Part shown: one piece after another, positions 49,931 to 58,315 of the stretch
Layout: every line of letters begins with the position of its first letter
Position numbering within the stretch: the first letter of the stretch is position 1
DNA from: Streptomyces antarcticus
GTDB lineage: Bacteria > Actinomycetota > Actinomycetes > Streptomycetales > Streptomycetaceae
DNA length: 64,000 bases
Direction: 5' to 3'
Assembly (NCBI RefSeq): GCF_026627255.1
Contig: NZ_JAPNLM010000008.1
Location: forward strand, 186,001 to 250,000
The notes under the pieces: model-generated
Databases searched by the model: none
What the model was told of the DNA's origin: nothing
What the model saw: the letters and a program-made list of their open reading frames with translations, nothing else
Made by a program: the position numbers and the translations under genes

Positions 49931-50610
49931 ACCACCAGGCCGCTCTCGTAGGCCGCCACCACCGCCTGCGCGCGGCTCTCCAGACTCAGCTTGCTCATCG
50001 TGCGGTTGAGGTGGCTCTTGACCGTCGCCTCGCTGATGAAAAGCCTCCAGGCGATCTCCGCGTTCGCCAGCCCCCGGCCGACCAGCTCCAGCACCTCGGT
50101 CTCCCGGCCGGTGAGCGCCTCCAGCGCGGCGGCGCCGACCCGTTCCGCGAGGCCCTCCCGGCCGGCTCCCCGCATCGCGAACGCCTCCACGAGCCGCCGG
50201 GTGACCGTCGGCGCGAACAGCGCGTCGCCGTTGCCCACCGCGGCTATCGCGGCGAGCAACCGCTGCGGCCCCGAGTCCTTGAGCAGGAACCCCGAGGCGC
50301 CGGCCCTCAGCGCGCGGTACACGTACTCGTCGAGGTCGAAGGTGGTCAGGATCAGTACGCGCGGCGCGGGCCGCGGGGCCCGGGCGAGGATCAGCTCGGT
50401 GGCCGTGATGCCGTCCGTGCCGGGCATCCGGATGTCCATCAGGATGACGTCCGGCCTCAGGCGCAGGGCGAGTTCGACCGCTTCGGCGCCGTCGGCGGCC
50501 TGCCCTGCCACCTCCAGCCCGGGGGCGGCCTCCAGGAGACCCACGAGGCCGGCCCGGATGAGGAACTGGTCGTCGGCCACGAGCACCTTGAGCGGTGTGC
50601 CTGCGGTCAT
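49912..50610 (-). CDS. NarL/LuxR-family response regulator
   Basis: A 232-residue response regulator. The receiver domain has the acidic pair D13-D14 (VADDQF), the phospho-acceptor D59 (VILMDIRMPG) and the lysine in FLLKDSG. The C-terminal LuxR helix-turn-helix is LTGRETEVLELVGRGLANAE, IAWRLFISEATVKSHLNRTM. ATG 50610 overlaps the kinase stop (ATGA). It is the output partner of the adjacent kinase; the targets are unknown. Confidence 0.94.
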   Translation of the reverse strand: MTAGTPLKVLVADDQFLIRAGLVGLLEAAPGLEVAGQAADGAEAVELALRLRPDVILMDIRMPGTDGITATELILARAPRPAPRVLILTTFDLDEYVYRALRAGASGFLLKDSGPQRLLAAIAAVGNGDALFAPTVTRRLVEAFAMRGAGREGLAERVGAAALEALTGRETEVLELVGRGLANAEIAWRLFISEATVKSHLNRTMSKLSLESRAQAVVAAYESGLVVPGGHT

Positions 50611-51794
50611 GCCGGGAGGTCGTCCGCCCGCGGTACGGTCCGCGCGGAGGTCGGCAGGGTGAGGCACACGGCGTACCCTCCCTCGCTGCGGGGCCCGATG
50701 CTGATCGTTCCTCCGTAGAGCTTGGCCCGCTCGCGCATGCCGATCAACCCGTGTCCGCTCCCCTGTGCGATTTTGGCCGGATCCGCCACCTCGCCGTCGT
50801 CGGTCACGGCGACGGCTATGTGCGCGGGCCGGTAGTCGAGGGCGACGCTCACGCGGGCGTGCCGGGCGTGTTTGAGCACGTTGGTCAGCGCCTCCTGGAC
50901 CACGCGGTACGCGCACAGCTCCACCCCGGGGGCCAGCGGCCGCGGTTCGCCCGTGACGCGCAGCTCGACCGGCACCCCGGCGGCCCGGACCCGCTCGGCC
51001 ATCTCCCCCAGCCGGGACAGTCCCGGCATCGGCGCGTCCCGGCCGCCGGGCTCGGCGCCGTCCGCCCCGTCGTCGTGGTCCCCGGCCCGCAACAGGTGCA
51101 GCATGCGGCGCAGTTCGTCGAGCGCTTCGGCGCTGGTGTCCTGGATGGTGTCCAGGGCGGCGCGCGCGGTGGCGGGCGCGGAGGTGAAGACGAAGCCCGC
51201 CAGCCCCGCCTGCACCGAGATGACGGACATGTGGTGGGCCACGATGTCGTGCAGTTCGCGGGCGATCCGGCCGCGTTCCTCGGCGACCTCCCGCCGGGCC
51301 CGTTCGTCCTGCTCCCGGCGCAGCTGCCGGGCCAGGGCGGCCGACCGGCGCGCGATGAGCCCGAACCGCCACAGCACCGCGGGGAAGACGACGGCCTGGG
51401 CGAGCACGGCGGCCATCGAGCCGCCGCCGGGCCCGTGCCCGAGCAGGCCGGCGTAGATCCACACGGCGCTCATGAGGGCGGCGCACGCCAGTGAGGTCCG
51501 CACGGGGCGGAGCGCGGCCACCGTGTACACGGCGAGCATGGGGCCGAAGGAGTTGACCACGGGCCAGTAGCCGGCGGTGACGTACACGCACCACGCCGCC
51601 AGTACGAACAGGCAGACCGCGAGGGGCGCCTTCGTGCGGACGGCGCCCGGCGCGTTGACGAGCCCCACCAGCAGGAATCCCGCGAGGTCGAGCGCGGGCC
51701 AGCCCTGCTGGACGGCCTCCCGGCCCAGCAGCACGGCCACGCCGGTCTGCGCGGCGGCCGTCAGGACGTCCGTGTACGAGGGGCGGATGCGCAT
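50607..51794 (-). CDS. Sensor histidine kinase (HisKA_3 type, DesK-like layout)
   Basis: A 395-residue kinase with five or six membrane helices in the first 145 residues and little outside the membrane, as in DesK-type kinases that sense the bilayer. The phospho-acceptor is H182 in ARELHDIVAHHMSVISVQAG. The ATP-binding domain has VVQEALTNVLKHA (N-box) and GSGHGLIGMRERAKLYGG (G-box). ATG 51794 is chosen; an upstream GTG at 51833 is possible, but its ribosome-binding site would touch the codon. Cotranscribed with its regulator. Confidence 0.92.
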   Translation of the reverse strand: MRIRPSYTDVLTAAAQTGVAVLLGREAVQQGWPALDLAGFLLVGLVNAPGAVRTKAPLAVCLFVLAAWCVYVTAGYWPVVNSFGPMLAVYTVAALRPVRTSLACAALMSAVWIYAGLLGHGPGGGSMAAVLAQAVVFPAVLWRFGLIARRSAALARQLRREQDERARREVAEERGRIARELHDIVAHHMSVISVQAGLAGFVFTSAPATARAALDTIQDTSAEALDELRRMLHLLRAGDHDDGADGAEPGGRDAPMPGLSRLGEMAERVRAAGVPVELRVTGEPRPLAPGVELCAYRVVQEALTNVLKHARHARVSVALDYRPAHIAVAVTDDGEVADPAKIAQGSGHGLIGMRERAKLYGGTISIGPRSEGGYAVCLTLPTSARTVPRADDLPA

Positions 51795-51926
51795 CGCCGC
51801 AGCGTATCCGCGCCGGTTCGGGCGTGCCTCCACCTCCCGTTCTCACACCAGGGTTGGAGAGACCGGCGTCCTGGCGCGGAGGTTGGCCCCGGGGCCCCGC
51901 CCCCGCCGTGGACCACGCGACCCGGC

Positions 51927-52757
51927 TCAGCGGCCGAAGGTGTCGATGCCCTCCACTAGCCAGCGGCCGTCGCGTGCGACGAGGTCGAGGGCGAGCATCG
52001 CGCCGGCGTAGACGCCTTGGTCCTGGGGGGTCTGCTTCTCGGTCCCCGCCGTGCCCACGCTGCTCTGGTCCGCGTAGATCAGGACGCGCGCCCGGTCACC
52101 GTCGATGCGCTCGACCGCGCTGTCCGTGACCGTCGTGGTGATCACCGTCTTCTGCTTCCCGGCCTGGGCGAGGACGTCGCCGAAGAGCGCACGGTGCTGG
52201 GTGACGGCCTTGCCGGTGAGCGAGGTCTTCGACGCGCTCTCGAAGGCGGCCGGTTTCGCGTGGTCGTACGAGAAGAGCGAGGCCACGGCCTTGGCGGCCT
52301 GGCCCTTGATCTCGCTGGTGCGGGCGAGGTCGGTGAGCGCGGTGTTGCCGCGTACCGGATCGTCCCGCAGCGCCGCGGCCCGGCTCTGGGCGAAGCCGGC
52401 GAAGGCCCCGAGGACGACGGTGAGGGCGCAGAGGATCAGGAGGGGGGCGAGGTGCTTCCCGCCGCCCCGGCGCGTGCCGGCCGCACCGGCCCCTTCGTCG
52501 CGCTCCGGCGGCTCGTTCCGCTTCGAGCCGGCGGCCTTCCGCGCGCCTTCCGCCTCCCCCGCCCGTGTCCGTGTCCGTGTCCGTGTCCGTGTCCGCGGTG
52601 ACGCGGGCGCGCGCGGGCTGCCCGCAGGGGGGCGGGACGCGCTGCCGGGGGCCTCCTCCGTTCCCGTGTCCCCGGAGGCGCGCGCCGCGGGGACCGGCTG
52701 GCTGCCGACGGCCTGGCGGCGGCGCTGGCGGTTGAGGAGGTGGCGGGTCGTCGACAT
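51927..52757 (-). CDS. Mce-associated membrane protein (last gene of mce operon)
   Basis: A 276-residue protein with a long disordered basic N-terminus (about 100 residues, including a TRTRTRTRTR run), one membrane helix (LAPLLILCALTVVLGAFAGF, about 103-122) and a C-terminal extracellular domain of alpha/beta type (YDHAKPAAFESASKTSLTGK, KTVITTTVTDSAVERIDGDR) seen in Mas proteins that accompany mce operons. Known Mas proteins stabilise the Mce transport complex in mycobacteria. It is 48 bp after the previous Mas gene. The CGTGTC tandem repeat is inside this coding region. Confidence 0.82.
   Translation of the reverse strand: MSTTRHLLNRQRRRQAVGSQPVPAARASGDTGTEEAPGSASRPPAGSPRAPASPRTRTRTRTRTRAGEAEGARKAAGSKRNEPPERDEGAGAAGTRRGGGKHLAPLLILCALTVVLGAFAGFAQSRAAALRDDPVRGNTALTDLARTSEIKGQAAKAVASLFSYDHAKPAAFESASKTSLTGKAVTQHRALFGDVLAQAGKQKTVITTTVTDSAVERIDGDRARVLIYADQSSVGTAGTEKQTPQDQGVYAGAMLALDLVARDGRWLVEGIDTFGR
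52564..52593. repeat. CGTGTC x5 hexanucleotide repeat within a Mas gene
   Basis: Five exact tandem copies encode alternating Thr-Arg in the cytoplasmic tail of the Mce-associated protein. The repeat is in frame, so copy-number change would only lengthen or shorten the basic tail. Confidence 0.95.
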
Positions 52758-52805
52758 CGTGCGTGTCCTCTCGGATGCGGGTGGCTCGATCGATGCGGCG
52801 GCCGG

Positions 52806-53372
52806 TCAGCCGGACGCCGTGCCACCCACGGGCGCCTGACCCAGCGCGCTGAGCTTCCAGTGAGTCCCGGTGCGGGTCAGTTCACCGAGCATGCGGCTGT
52901 CCTTCTCGCTGCTCTTGTCGTCGGCCGCCTTCACCGTGATCCGCAGGGCGACCAGCACCCTGGCCCGGCCCGCGCGGTCGTCCAGTTCGGTGACGGCGCC
53001 GGACAGTACCCGGGCCGTCGTCACCGTCTTCGCGGCCTTGACCTGATCCGCGAACTCGCTCCTCCCCTGCACCAGTTGGTTGTGCAGGTCACCGGTCGTG
53101 GACGACTCCCACAGGTCGAGGCCCTGGTCCACCTTGGTGTGGTCGAGGGTGTTGAGGTTCTGCACGGCCTGTTCCGCGGCCGCGAGCGCCCGGTCGCGCT
53201 GGACGGCGTACGCGGCGGACTCGTCGTGGCTCGCCTCGTACCAACCCAGGCCGGTCCAGGCGGCGAAGCCGCCCGCGACCAGGGTGAGCGCGAGGGCGGC
53301 GGCCAGGATCGGCCGGGTGCCCGCGAGGGCGCGGACCGCGAGTTTCATGGGGTGGTCCCGTCTCCCGCTCAT
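52806..53372 (-). CDS. Mce-associated membrane protein
   Basis: A 188-residue Mas-type protein: one N-terminal membrane helix (ILAAALALTLVAGGFAAWTG) and an extracellular domain beginning ESAAYAVQRDRALAAAEQAV and continuing DHTKVDQGLDLWESSTTGDL, with ARVLVALRITVKAADDKS and WKLSALGQAPV as late strands. The shape matches the gene at 54170 and, more loosely, the other two Mas genes, so the four are paralogues. ATG 53372 is used, 3 bp after the previous gene; ATG 53348 is an alternative. Confidence 0.82.
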   Translation of the reverse strand: MSGRRDHPMKLAVRALAGTRPILAAALALTLVAGGFAAWTGLGWYEASHDESAAYAVQRDRALAAAEQAVQNLNTLDHTKVDQGLDLWESSTTGDLHNQLVQGRSEFADQVKAAKTVTTARVLSGAVTELDDRAGRARVLVALRITVKAADDKSSEKDSRMLGELTRTGTHWKLSALGQAPVGGTASG

Positions 53373-53375
53373 CTC

Positions 53376-54173
53376 TCAGCGGGCCTTGATGTCGACGATC
53401 CGCCAACGGTTCTCCTGGAACCGGGCCGTGACGGTCAGCTGGGCCGCGGCCGAGGTGCCGGCGCCCTCGTCCCGCCGCGAGGTCTGGTCGAGGAGCACCA
53501 GCAGCCGTGCGGTGTCCCCGTCCAGTTCGATCACCCCGGTGCGGACGGCCTGCGTGTTCAGGGTGATCTTCTGTGTCTCCAGGTTCGTGCGGAGCTGGGC
53601 GAACAGGTCGTCGTACTGCCGGGCGGCCCGCCCCCCGAGCACCGTCCGCGCCGACCGCGCGGTGGCGTCGGCGCCGGTGGGGGTGTACGAGAAGATCCTG
53701 GCCAGGCCGTCGCCGACCTCGCCGCTCACCCGCTCGGTGGCCACGGTGTCGGTGAGGGCACGGTTCTGCGCGGACGGGGTGGAGCGCAGCTGGTGCGCGC
53801 CGTAGAAGAAGGCGCTCCCGCCCAGGAGCAGCACGGCGACGGCTGCCGCGAAGGCGGCCGCGTGCCACCGGCCGCCGAAGCGGGAGCCGGAGCCCCGGCC
53901 GTCCGGGGCGCCATGGCCGTCGGAACCACCACCGGCCCCGTCCGCGGCCTCCGGACCACCGGCGGCCTCGCCCGGCACCTCCGGACCACCGGCGGCCTCG
54001 CCCGCCGCCTCCGGACCACCGGCGGCCTCGCCCGGCACCTCCGGACCACCGGCGGCCTCGCCCGCCGCCTCCGGACCACCACCGGCCGTGTCCTGTGCGA
54101 CCGTCCCCTGCGCGGCCGGCGGTGCCCCGCTCTCCGCATGCTCCTCCGTAGCCTTCCCCGGCACCCGCGTCAC
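53376..54173 (-). CDS. Mce-associated membrane protein with expanded Gly/Pro/Glu/Ala repeat tail
   Basis: A 265-residue Mas-type protein. Residues 1-95 are a disordered acidic tail containing a decapeptide repeat (GGPEAAGEAA and GGPEVPGEAA alternating, four and a half copies). A membrane helix (AAAFAAAVAVLLLGGSAFFY) and the extracellular domain (RSTPSAQNRALTDTVATERV, then VRTGVIELDGDTARLLVLLD) follow. GTG 54173 overlaps the upstream gene by 4 bp. The repeat tail is opposite in charge to the Thr-Arg tail of the gene at 51927. Confidence 0.82.
   Translation of the reverse strand: MTRVPGKATEEHAESGAPPAAQGTVAQDTAGGGPEAAGEAAGGPEVPGEAAGGPEAAGEAAGGPEVPGEAAGGPEAADGAGGGSDGHGAPDGRGSGSRFGGRWHAAAFAAAVAVLLLGGSAFFYGAHQLRSTPSAQNRALTDTVATERVSGEVGDGLARIFSYTPTGADATARSARTVLGGRAARQYDDLFAQLRTNLETQKITLNTQAVRTGVIELDGDTARLLVLLDQTSRRDEGAGTSAAAQLTVTARFQENRWRIVDIKAR
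53948..54080. repeat. 30-bp in-frame minisatellite within a Mas gene
   Basis: About 4.4 tandem units of CCTCCGGACCACCGGCGGCC plus CTCGCCCGGCA or CTCGCCCGCCG. The two unit types alternate, forming a 60-bp higher-order repeat that encodes alternating decapeptides. Because the unit is a multiple of three, expansion keeps the reading frame. Confidence 0.95.
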
Positions 54174-54712
54174 CTCGCCTCGCTCCCCCCGGTGGCGGTC
54201 CCGGAACCGGCGGCGCCCGCGCCCGCCACCGGGACGGCGCTCAGCGCCCTGACCTTCCACGTGTCGTCGCCCGTGCGCTCCAGTACGGCCTCGAGCCGCT
54301 TGCGGTCGCTCGTCGTCTTCGAGGCGCCCTGGGGCGTGACGTCGACGCGCACGGTCGCGATGAGCTTCGCCGTACCGGCCCGGACGTCCAGCGCGGTGAC
54401 AGCCGCCTCGGTGACGGTGGCGCGCGCCGAGGCCCCCGTCGCCGCCCGGGTGGCGCTCAGTTCGGTGTGCAGCGGCCCGGTGGAGGCGTCGCGCCACGCC
54501 TTGATCCCGGTCTCCGCGTGCTCGCGCGTGGACGCGTCGAGGGTGTTGAGCACCGCGAGGTGGTCGCGGCCCTGGGCGAGGGCGTCGTCCCGCTCGCGGC
54601 TGAAGGCGAGAGCGTCGTCGGTACGGGCCTGTGCGTACGTCCAGGCGCCGGTCCCGCAGAAGGCGAGCGCCACCGCCAGTCCCGCGCCCGCGAGGACGCG
54701 CGCCCGCCTCAT
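54170..54712 (-). CDS. Mce-associated membrane protein
   Basis: A 180-residue Mas-type protein, first of the four accessory genes. After a short basic start, residues 6-26 form a membrane helix (VLAGAGLAVALAFCGTGAWT). The extracellular part begins SRERDDALAQGRDHLAVLNT and has TKLIATVRVDVTPQG-like strands and a final WKVRALSAVPVAGAG. The ATG overlaps the stop of the last MCE gene (ATGA). Expected to sit with the MCE proteins on the outer face of the membrane. Confidence 0.82.
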   Translation of the reverse strand: MRRARVLAGAGLAVALAFCGTGAWTYAQARTDDALAFSRERDDALAQGRDHLAVLNTLDASTREHAETGIKAWRDASTGPLHTELSATRAATGASARATVTEAAVTALDVRAGTAKLIATVRVDVTPQGASKTTSDRKRLEAVLERTGDDTWKVRALSAVPVAGAGAAGSGTATGGSEAR

Positions 54713-55986
54713 CGGCCGCTCCCGGCTGCGAGGCCGAGCAGCCCGGCCAGGTCGGTGGGCCCGCCGTCCTGGGCCGGCAGGCCGAGCGCCCCGGGCAGGG
54801 CGGGCGCGGCCGGCGCGGCGGCGGAGCCGGCGCTGCCCGAGGGCAGGGAGCCGGGCCGGGCCGGGGCGGGGACGGCCCCGCCCTTCGGGGCGTTCGCGGA
54901 GCCGCGCACGTTCGTCCCGGACGAGGCGGGACTGGTGCAGGACGCTCCGGTGTTCAGGGCGGGCGCGGTACCGAGGTCGAGGCCGTTGCGGTAGCGCGTA
55001 CCGCCGTAGCCGGAGGTGCAGGGAAGGGGCTTGAAGAAGGTGACGGCCATGCCGAGGTTCATCCGTCCTCCGTCGACGGTGGTGGCGCCCGCGGAGACGG
55101 CCGCGGGGAACTTCACGAGGAGCTCCTCCATGCCGCGCTGCCGGGTGACGGCGATCTCCGAGGTGGTGAGCAGGTTGGCGAGGACCACGCCGAGGCTGGG
55201 ATCGAGGTCGCGCAGGAGGCCGCTGACCTGCGTGGCCGCGTCCGGGGTGACGGCGAGGAGGCGGCGCACGTCGCTGTCGGAGCCCTTGAGGGTGCCGGCG
55301 AGGTCGCGCGCGCCGGTGGCGAAGTCACGGATGGCCTGCCCCTCTTCGGCCTGGGTGCGCAGGACGACCTCGCCGTCCTTGATGAGGCGGGTGGTCGCGG
55401 GCAGGGAGCGGTCGGCTGCCTGGACGAACGCGCTGCCGCTGTCGATCAGGGCCTGGAGGTCGTCGCCGTGCCCCTCGAACGCCTTGCCCAGTTCGTCGAC
55501 GACCGTGCGCAGCGAGTCGAGCGGAACGGACCGCGTGAGGTCGTTCATGCTGGTCAGAAGGTCGGTGACGGGTGCGGGGACCTCGGTGTCGGCTTGGTCG
55601 ATATGGGCCCCCTCCGCGAGGTAGGGGCCCTGGTCGCTCTCGGGCCGCAGGTCGATGTACTGCTCGCCGACGGCGGACAGTCCGGCGACGACGGCCTTCG
55701 CGTCGGCGGGGACGCGGGCGGCCGACTTCTTGATGCGCAGCCGGGCCACGACTCCGTCGGCGGTGAGGTCGATGGCACCGACGCGGCCCACGGAGACCCC
55801 CCGGTAGGTGACGTCCGAGTGGGGGAACAGGCCACCGGTGCGGGAGAGGTGAACGTTGACGGTGTAGTGGTCGGCGACACCGACGTGGCGGCCCAGGTCG
55901 GCGTAGCGGATGCCGAGGAAGCCGAGGACGAGGACGGCGATGACGAGGAACGCGAGGTTCTTCAGCCGTACGGCGAGGGTGATCAC
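54709..55986 (-). CDS. mceF: MCE family protein (sixth in operon, MceF-like)
   Basis: A 425-residue MCE protein: membrane helix at residues 8-28 (LAFLVIAVLVLGFLGIRYAD), then an MlaD/MCE domain (HVSLSRTGGLFPHSDVTYRG region, VSVGRVGAIDL, VGEQYIDLRPES), a long helical part and a C-terminal region ending in a Pro/Ala/Gly-rich tail. MCE proteins form a hexameric tunnel through which lipids pass to the YrbE permeases. Three cysteines near residues 310-360 (LPCTSGYGG, GASCTSP) may form disulfides. GTG 55986 overlaps the previous stop. Confidence 0.9.
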   Translation of the reverse strand: MITLAVRLKNLAFLVIAVLVLGFLGIRYADLGRHVGVADHYTVNVHLSRTGGLFPHSDVTYRGVSVGRVGAIDLTADGVVARLRIKKSAARVPADAKAVVAGLSAVGEQYIDLRPESDQGPYLAEGAHIDQADTEVPAPVTDLLTSMNDLTRSVPLDSLRTVVDELGKAFEGHGDDLQALIDSGSAFVQAADRSLPATTRLIKDGEVVLRTQAEEGQAIRDFATGARDLAGTLKGSDSDVRRLLAVTPDAATQVSGLLRDLDPSLGVVLANLLTTSEIAVTRQRGMEELLVKFPAAVSAGATTVDGGRMNLGMAVTFFKPLPCTSGYGGTRYRNGLDLGTAPALNTGASCTSPASSGTNVRGSANAPKGGAVPAPARPGSLPSGSAGSAAAPAAPALPGALGLPAQDGGPTDLAGLLGLAAGSGR

Positions 55987-57290
55987 GGGGTCTTCCCTCC
56001 GGCTTCGGCTCCGGTCGCGGTGCCCGTCGCGCCCGGAGTGGCGGACGGCCCGGCCGGGGTGGCGCTGTGAACGGGCGGCAGCGGCAGCGGTGACGTCGGC
56101 TTCGCCGGCCCGCTCCCGGAGGTGCCCCTGCCGAAGGTGGTGTCCGGATCGGCCGGAGGGACGTCCGGATCGGCAGGCGGGGTGTCCGGATCGGCCGGAG
56201 GGGTGCCCGGATCGGAAGGCGGGGTGGGTGTGGACTGCGGGACGAGCGGCGGAATGACCTGCGTGCCGGGTACGGCGGCGATGTACAGGTAGGTGTTGAG
56301 GTAGTCGCCCTTGACGCCCCGCATCACCTCGTCGGTGAAGGGGTACGTCAGCAGCGCCTGGAGGGAGTCGGGCAGGTCGGTGCCGGCGTCGGCGAGGGCC
56401 TTCAGGGTCGGCGCCAGGGCCTTGAGGTCGGCGACCATGTCGTCCTTGCTCGCGTGCACGGTGGAGACGGTGACGTCGGACAGCGTGTCGAGGGCACGCA
56501 GCATGGTGAGGAGCGAACCCCTCTGCTCCTCCAGGGCCTTGAGGCCGGGCGCGAGGTTGGTGAGGACCTTGCCCACGTCCTCCTTGCGCCCGGCCAGGGT
56601 GGCGGAGAGCCGGTTGACGCCGTCGAGCGCCCGCGTGATGTCCTCCCGGTGGGCGTCGAGGTCGGTGACGAGGGTGTTGACCCGCTCCAGCATGGAGCGG
56701 ACCTCGGGTTCGCGTCCGCCGAGGGCCGCGTTCAGCTCCTTGGAGATGGTCTTCAGCTGGTTGACCCCGCCGCCGTTGAGCAGCAGGGACAGGGCGCCGA
56801 AGACCTCCTCGACCTCGGTGTTGCGGCTGGTGCGGGAGAGCGGGATCGTACTGCCGTCGGTGAGGCGCGCACCGCCCGTGTCCTCGGTGGGGGCGGTGAG
56901 TTCGATGAACTTCTCGCCGAGCAGGCTGGACTGCTGCAGGCGGGCGCCCGCGTCGGCGGGCAGCCGGATGTCGCCGTTGATCTTCATGGTGACGCGCGCC
57001 GTCCAGCTGCCGGTCCCGAGGCGGATCTCGGTGACGCGGCCGACGGCGACGTCGTTGACCTTGACCGCGGACTGCGGGACGAGGCTGAGGACGTCGGTCA
57101 GTTCGGCGGTGACCGTGTACGGGTGGGAGCCGAGGTCCGCGCCGCCGGGCAGCGGCAGGCTCTCTATGCCGTCGAAGCGCGGCAGTCCGGGCAGCACCGT
57201 CACGGTGAGCACGACGACCGCGCCCAAGGCGACGATGCCGCCGGCCCGGGCCCCGGTGCCCTTGCCGGGGAAGGGGCTGCGGCGCTTCAC
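55983..57290 (-). CDS. mceE: MCE family protein (fifth in operon, MceE-like) without lipobox
   Basis: A 435-residue MCE protein with an N-terminal hydrophobic segment (GGIVALGAVVVLTVTVLPGL), the MCE domain (GSHPYTVTAELTDVLSLVPQ, VKVNDVAVGRVTEIRL, LLGEKFIELTAP) and a long helical region. In mycobacterial operons the fifth MCE protein is a lipoprotein; here the place of L-x-G-C before SLPLPG reads LPGLPRFDGIE, so no cysteine is available for lipidation. The C-terminal tail contains DTPPADP-type heptapeptide repeats. GTG 57290 overlaps the preceding gene. Confidence 0.9.
   Translation of the reverse strand: MKRRSPFPGKGTGARAGGIVALGAVVVLTVTVLPGLPRFDGIESLPLPGGADLGSHPYTVTAELTDVLSLVPQSAVKVNDVAVGRVTEIRLGTGSWTARVTMKINGDIRLPADAGARLQQSSLLGEKFIELTAPTEDTGGARLTDGSTIPLSRTSRNTEVEEVFGALSLLLNGGGVNQLKTISKELNAALGGREPEVRSMLERVNTLVTDLDAHREDITRALDGVNRLSATLAGRKEDVGKVLTNLAPGLKALEEQRGSLLTMLRALDTLSDVTVSTVHASKDDMVADLKALAPTLKALADAGTDLPDSLQALLTYPFTDEVMRGVKGDYLNTYLYIAAVPGTQVIPPLVPQSTPTPPSDPGTPPADPDTPPADPDVPPADPDTTFGRGTSGSGPAKPTSPLPLPPVHSATPAGPSATPGATGTATGAEAGGKTP
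56139..56224. repeat. 21-bp in-frame repeat in the mceE-like tail
   Basis: About four units of (G/T)TGTCCGGATCGGCCGGAGG with drift, encoding D-(T/V/G)-PPADP heptads near the C-terminus of the protein. The unit keeps the frame. Confidence 0.85.
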
Positions 57291-58315
57291 CGGTCCCCCT
57301 TCCCGCTGGTGGCCGAGGAGCCGCCGGTCACGGGCAGCGGGAGCAGCGGTCCGCCCATGCTGATCTCGTTGAGGTTGGCCCGGCCGTCGAGGGTGCGGGT
57401 GTCCTCGTTGTACGCGCCCACCACGTTGGCCGCCGCGAGCGGGGCCACGTCCAGGGCCTCGGCGAGGGAGGCCCGCTGGTCGACGAGGGCCTGGGTGAGG
57501 GGGACGAGCCGGTCGACGTTCTGCTTCAGCTCGGCGCGGTTGTTCTGGATGAAGGTCTTCACCTGGGCCAGGGCCTTGCCGAGTTCGGCGAGGGCGCCCG
57601 CGAGGTCGTCCTTGTTGGCGGCGAAGAAGGTCACCACGTCGTCGAGGCGCTCCTGGGCGGTGCGGACGTCGCCGTCGTTGTCCTTCAGCATCGTGGTGAA
57701 CGTCTGGAGCTGGCCGAGGGTCGCGAACAGGTCGTCGCTGCTGCCGTCGAGGGTCTTGGCGGCCTTGCCGAACTCCCGGATGGACGTGCCGATCGCGTCA
57801 CCGTTGTCCTTGAGGTTCTCGGCCCCGGTGTCGAGCAGCCCGGACAGGGCGCCGGTCGCGTTGGCGCCGTCGGGGCCGAGGGCCTTGCCGAGGTCGGTGA
57901 TCGAGGCGTACAGCTGGTCGATCTCGACGGGGGTGCGGTTGCGGGACGCCGCGAGCCGGGCTCCGTCGGCGAGCGCCGGGCCCGTACTGTATGCCGGGGT
58001 CAGCTGGACGTACCGGTCCGCGACGATGCTCGGCGCGACGATGACGGCCCGTGCGTCGGCCGCGACGCGGACGCCGTCGTCGACGCGGAGGCGGACGCGT
58101 ACCCGGGTGCCCTCGGGCTCCACTGACTCGACCTCGCCGACCCGCACCCCGAGGATCCTCAGGTCCGATCCGGCGTAGACGCCGACGGCGCGGTCGAAGT
58201 AGGCGGTGACACGGGTGCCGTCGGAGCCGAGGAGGCGTACGCCGACGAGTCCGACGGCCGCGAGCACCACGAGGGCGAGCCCGATGGCGAGGGGCCTTCT
58301 GGGTGTGGTCATCAT
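57287..58315 (-). CDS. mceD: MCE family protein (fourth in operon, MceD-like)
   Basis: A 342-residue MCE protein: signal-anchor helix (LAIGLALVVLAAVGLVGVRL), MCE domain from about residue 33 (VTAYFDRAVGVYAGSDLRIL, GVRVGEVESVEPEG, ADRYVQLTPAYS) and a helical region with repeated leucine-rich heptads (TLGQLQTFTTMLKDNDGDVR). ATG 58315 follows GGGGAG and overlaps the stop of the mceC-like gene; a second ATG is the next codon. Shortest of the six MCE proteins. Confidence 0.9.
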   Translation of the reverse strand: MMTTPRRPLAIGLALVVLAAVGLVGVRLLGSDGTRVTAYFDRAVGVYAGSDLRILGVRVGEVESVEPEGTRVRVRLRVDDGVRVAADARAVIVAPSIVADRYVQLTPAYSTGPALADGARLAASRNRTPVEIDQLYASITDLGKALGPDGANATGALSGLLDTGAENLKDNGDAIGTSIREFGKAAKTLDGSSDDLFATLGQLQTFTTMLKDNDGDVRTAQERLDDVVTFFAANKDDLAGALAELGKALAQVKTFIQNNRAELKQNVDRLVPLTQALVDQRASLAEALDVAPLAAANVVGAYNEDTRTLDGRANLNEISMGGPLLPLPVTGGSSATSGKGDR

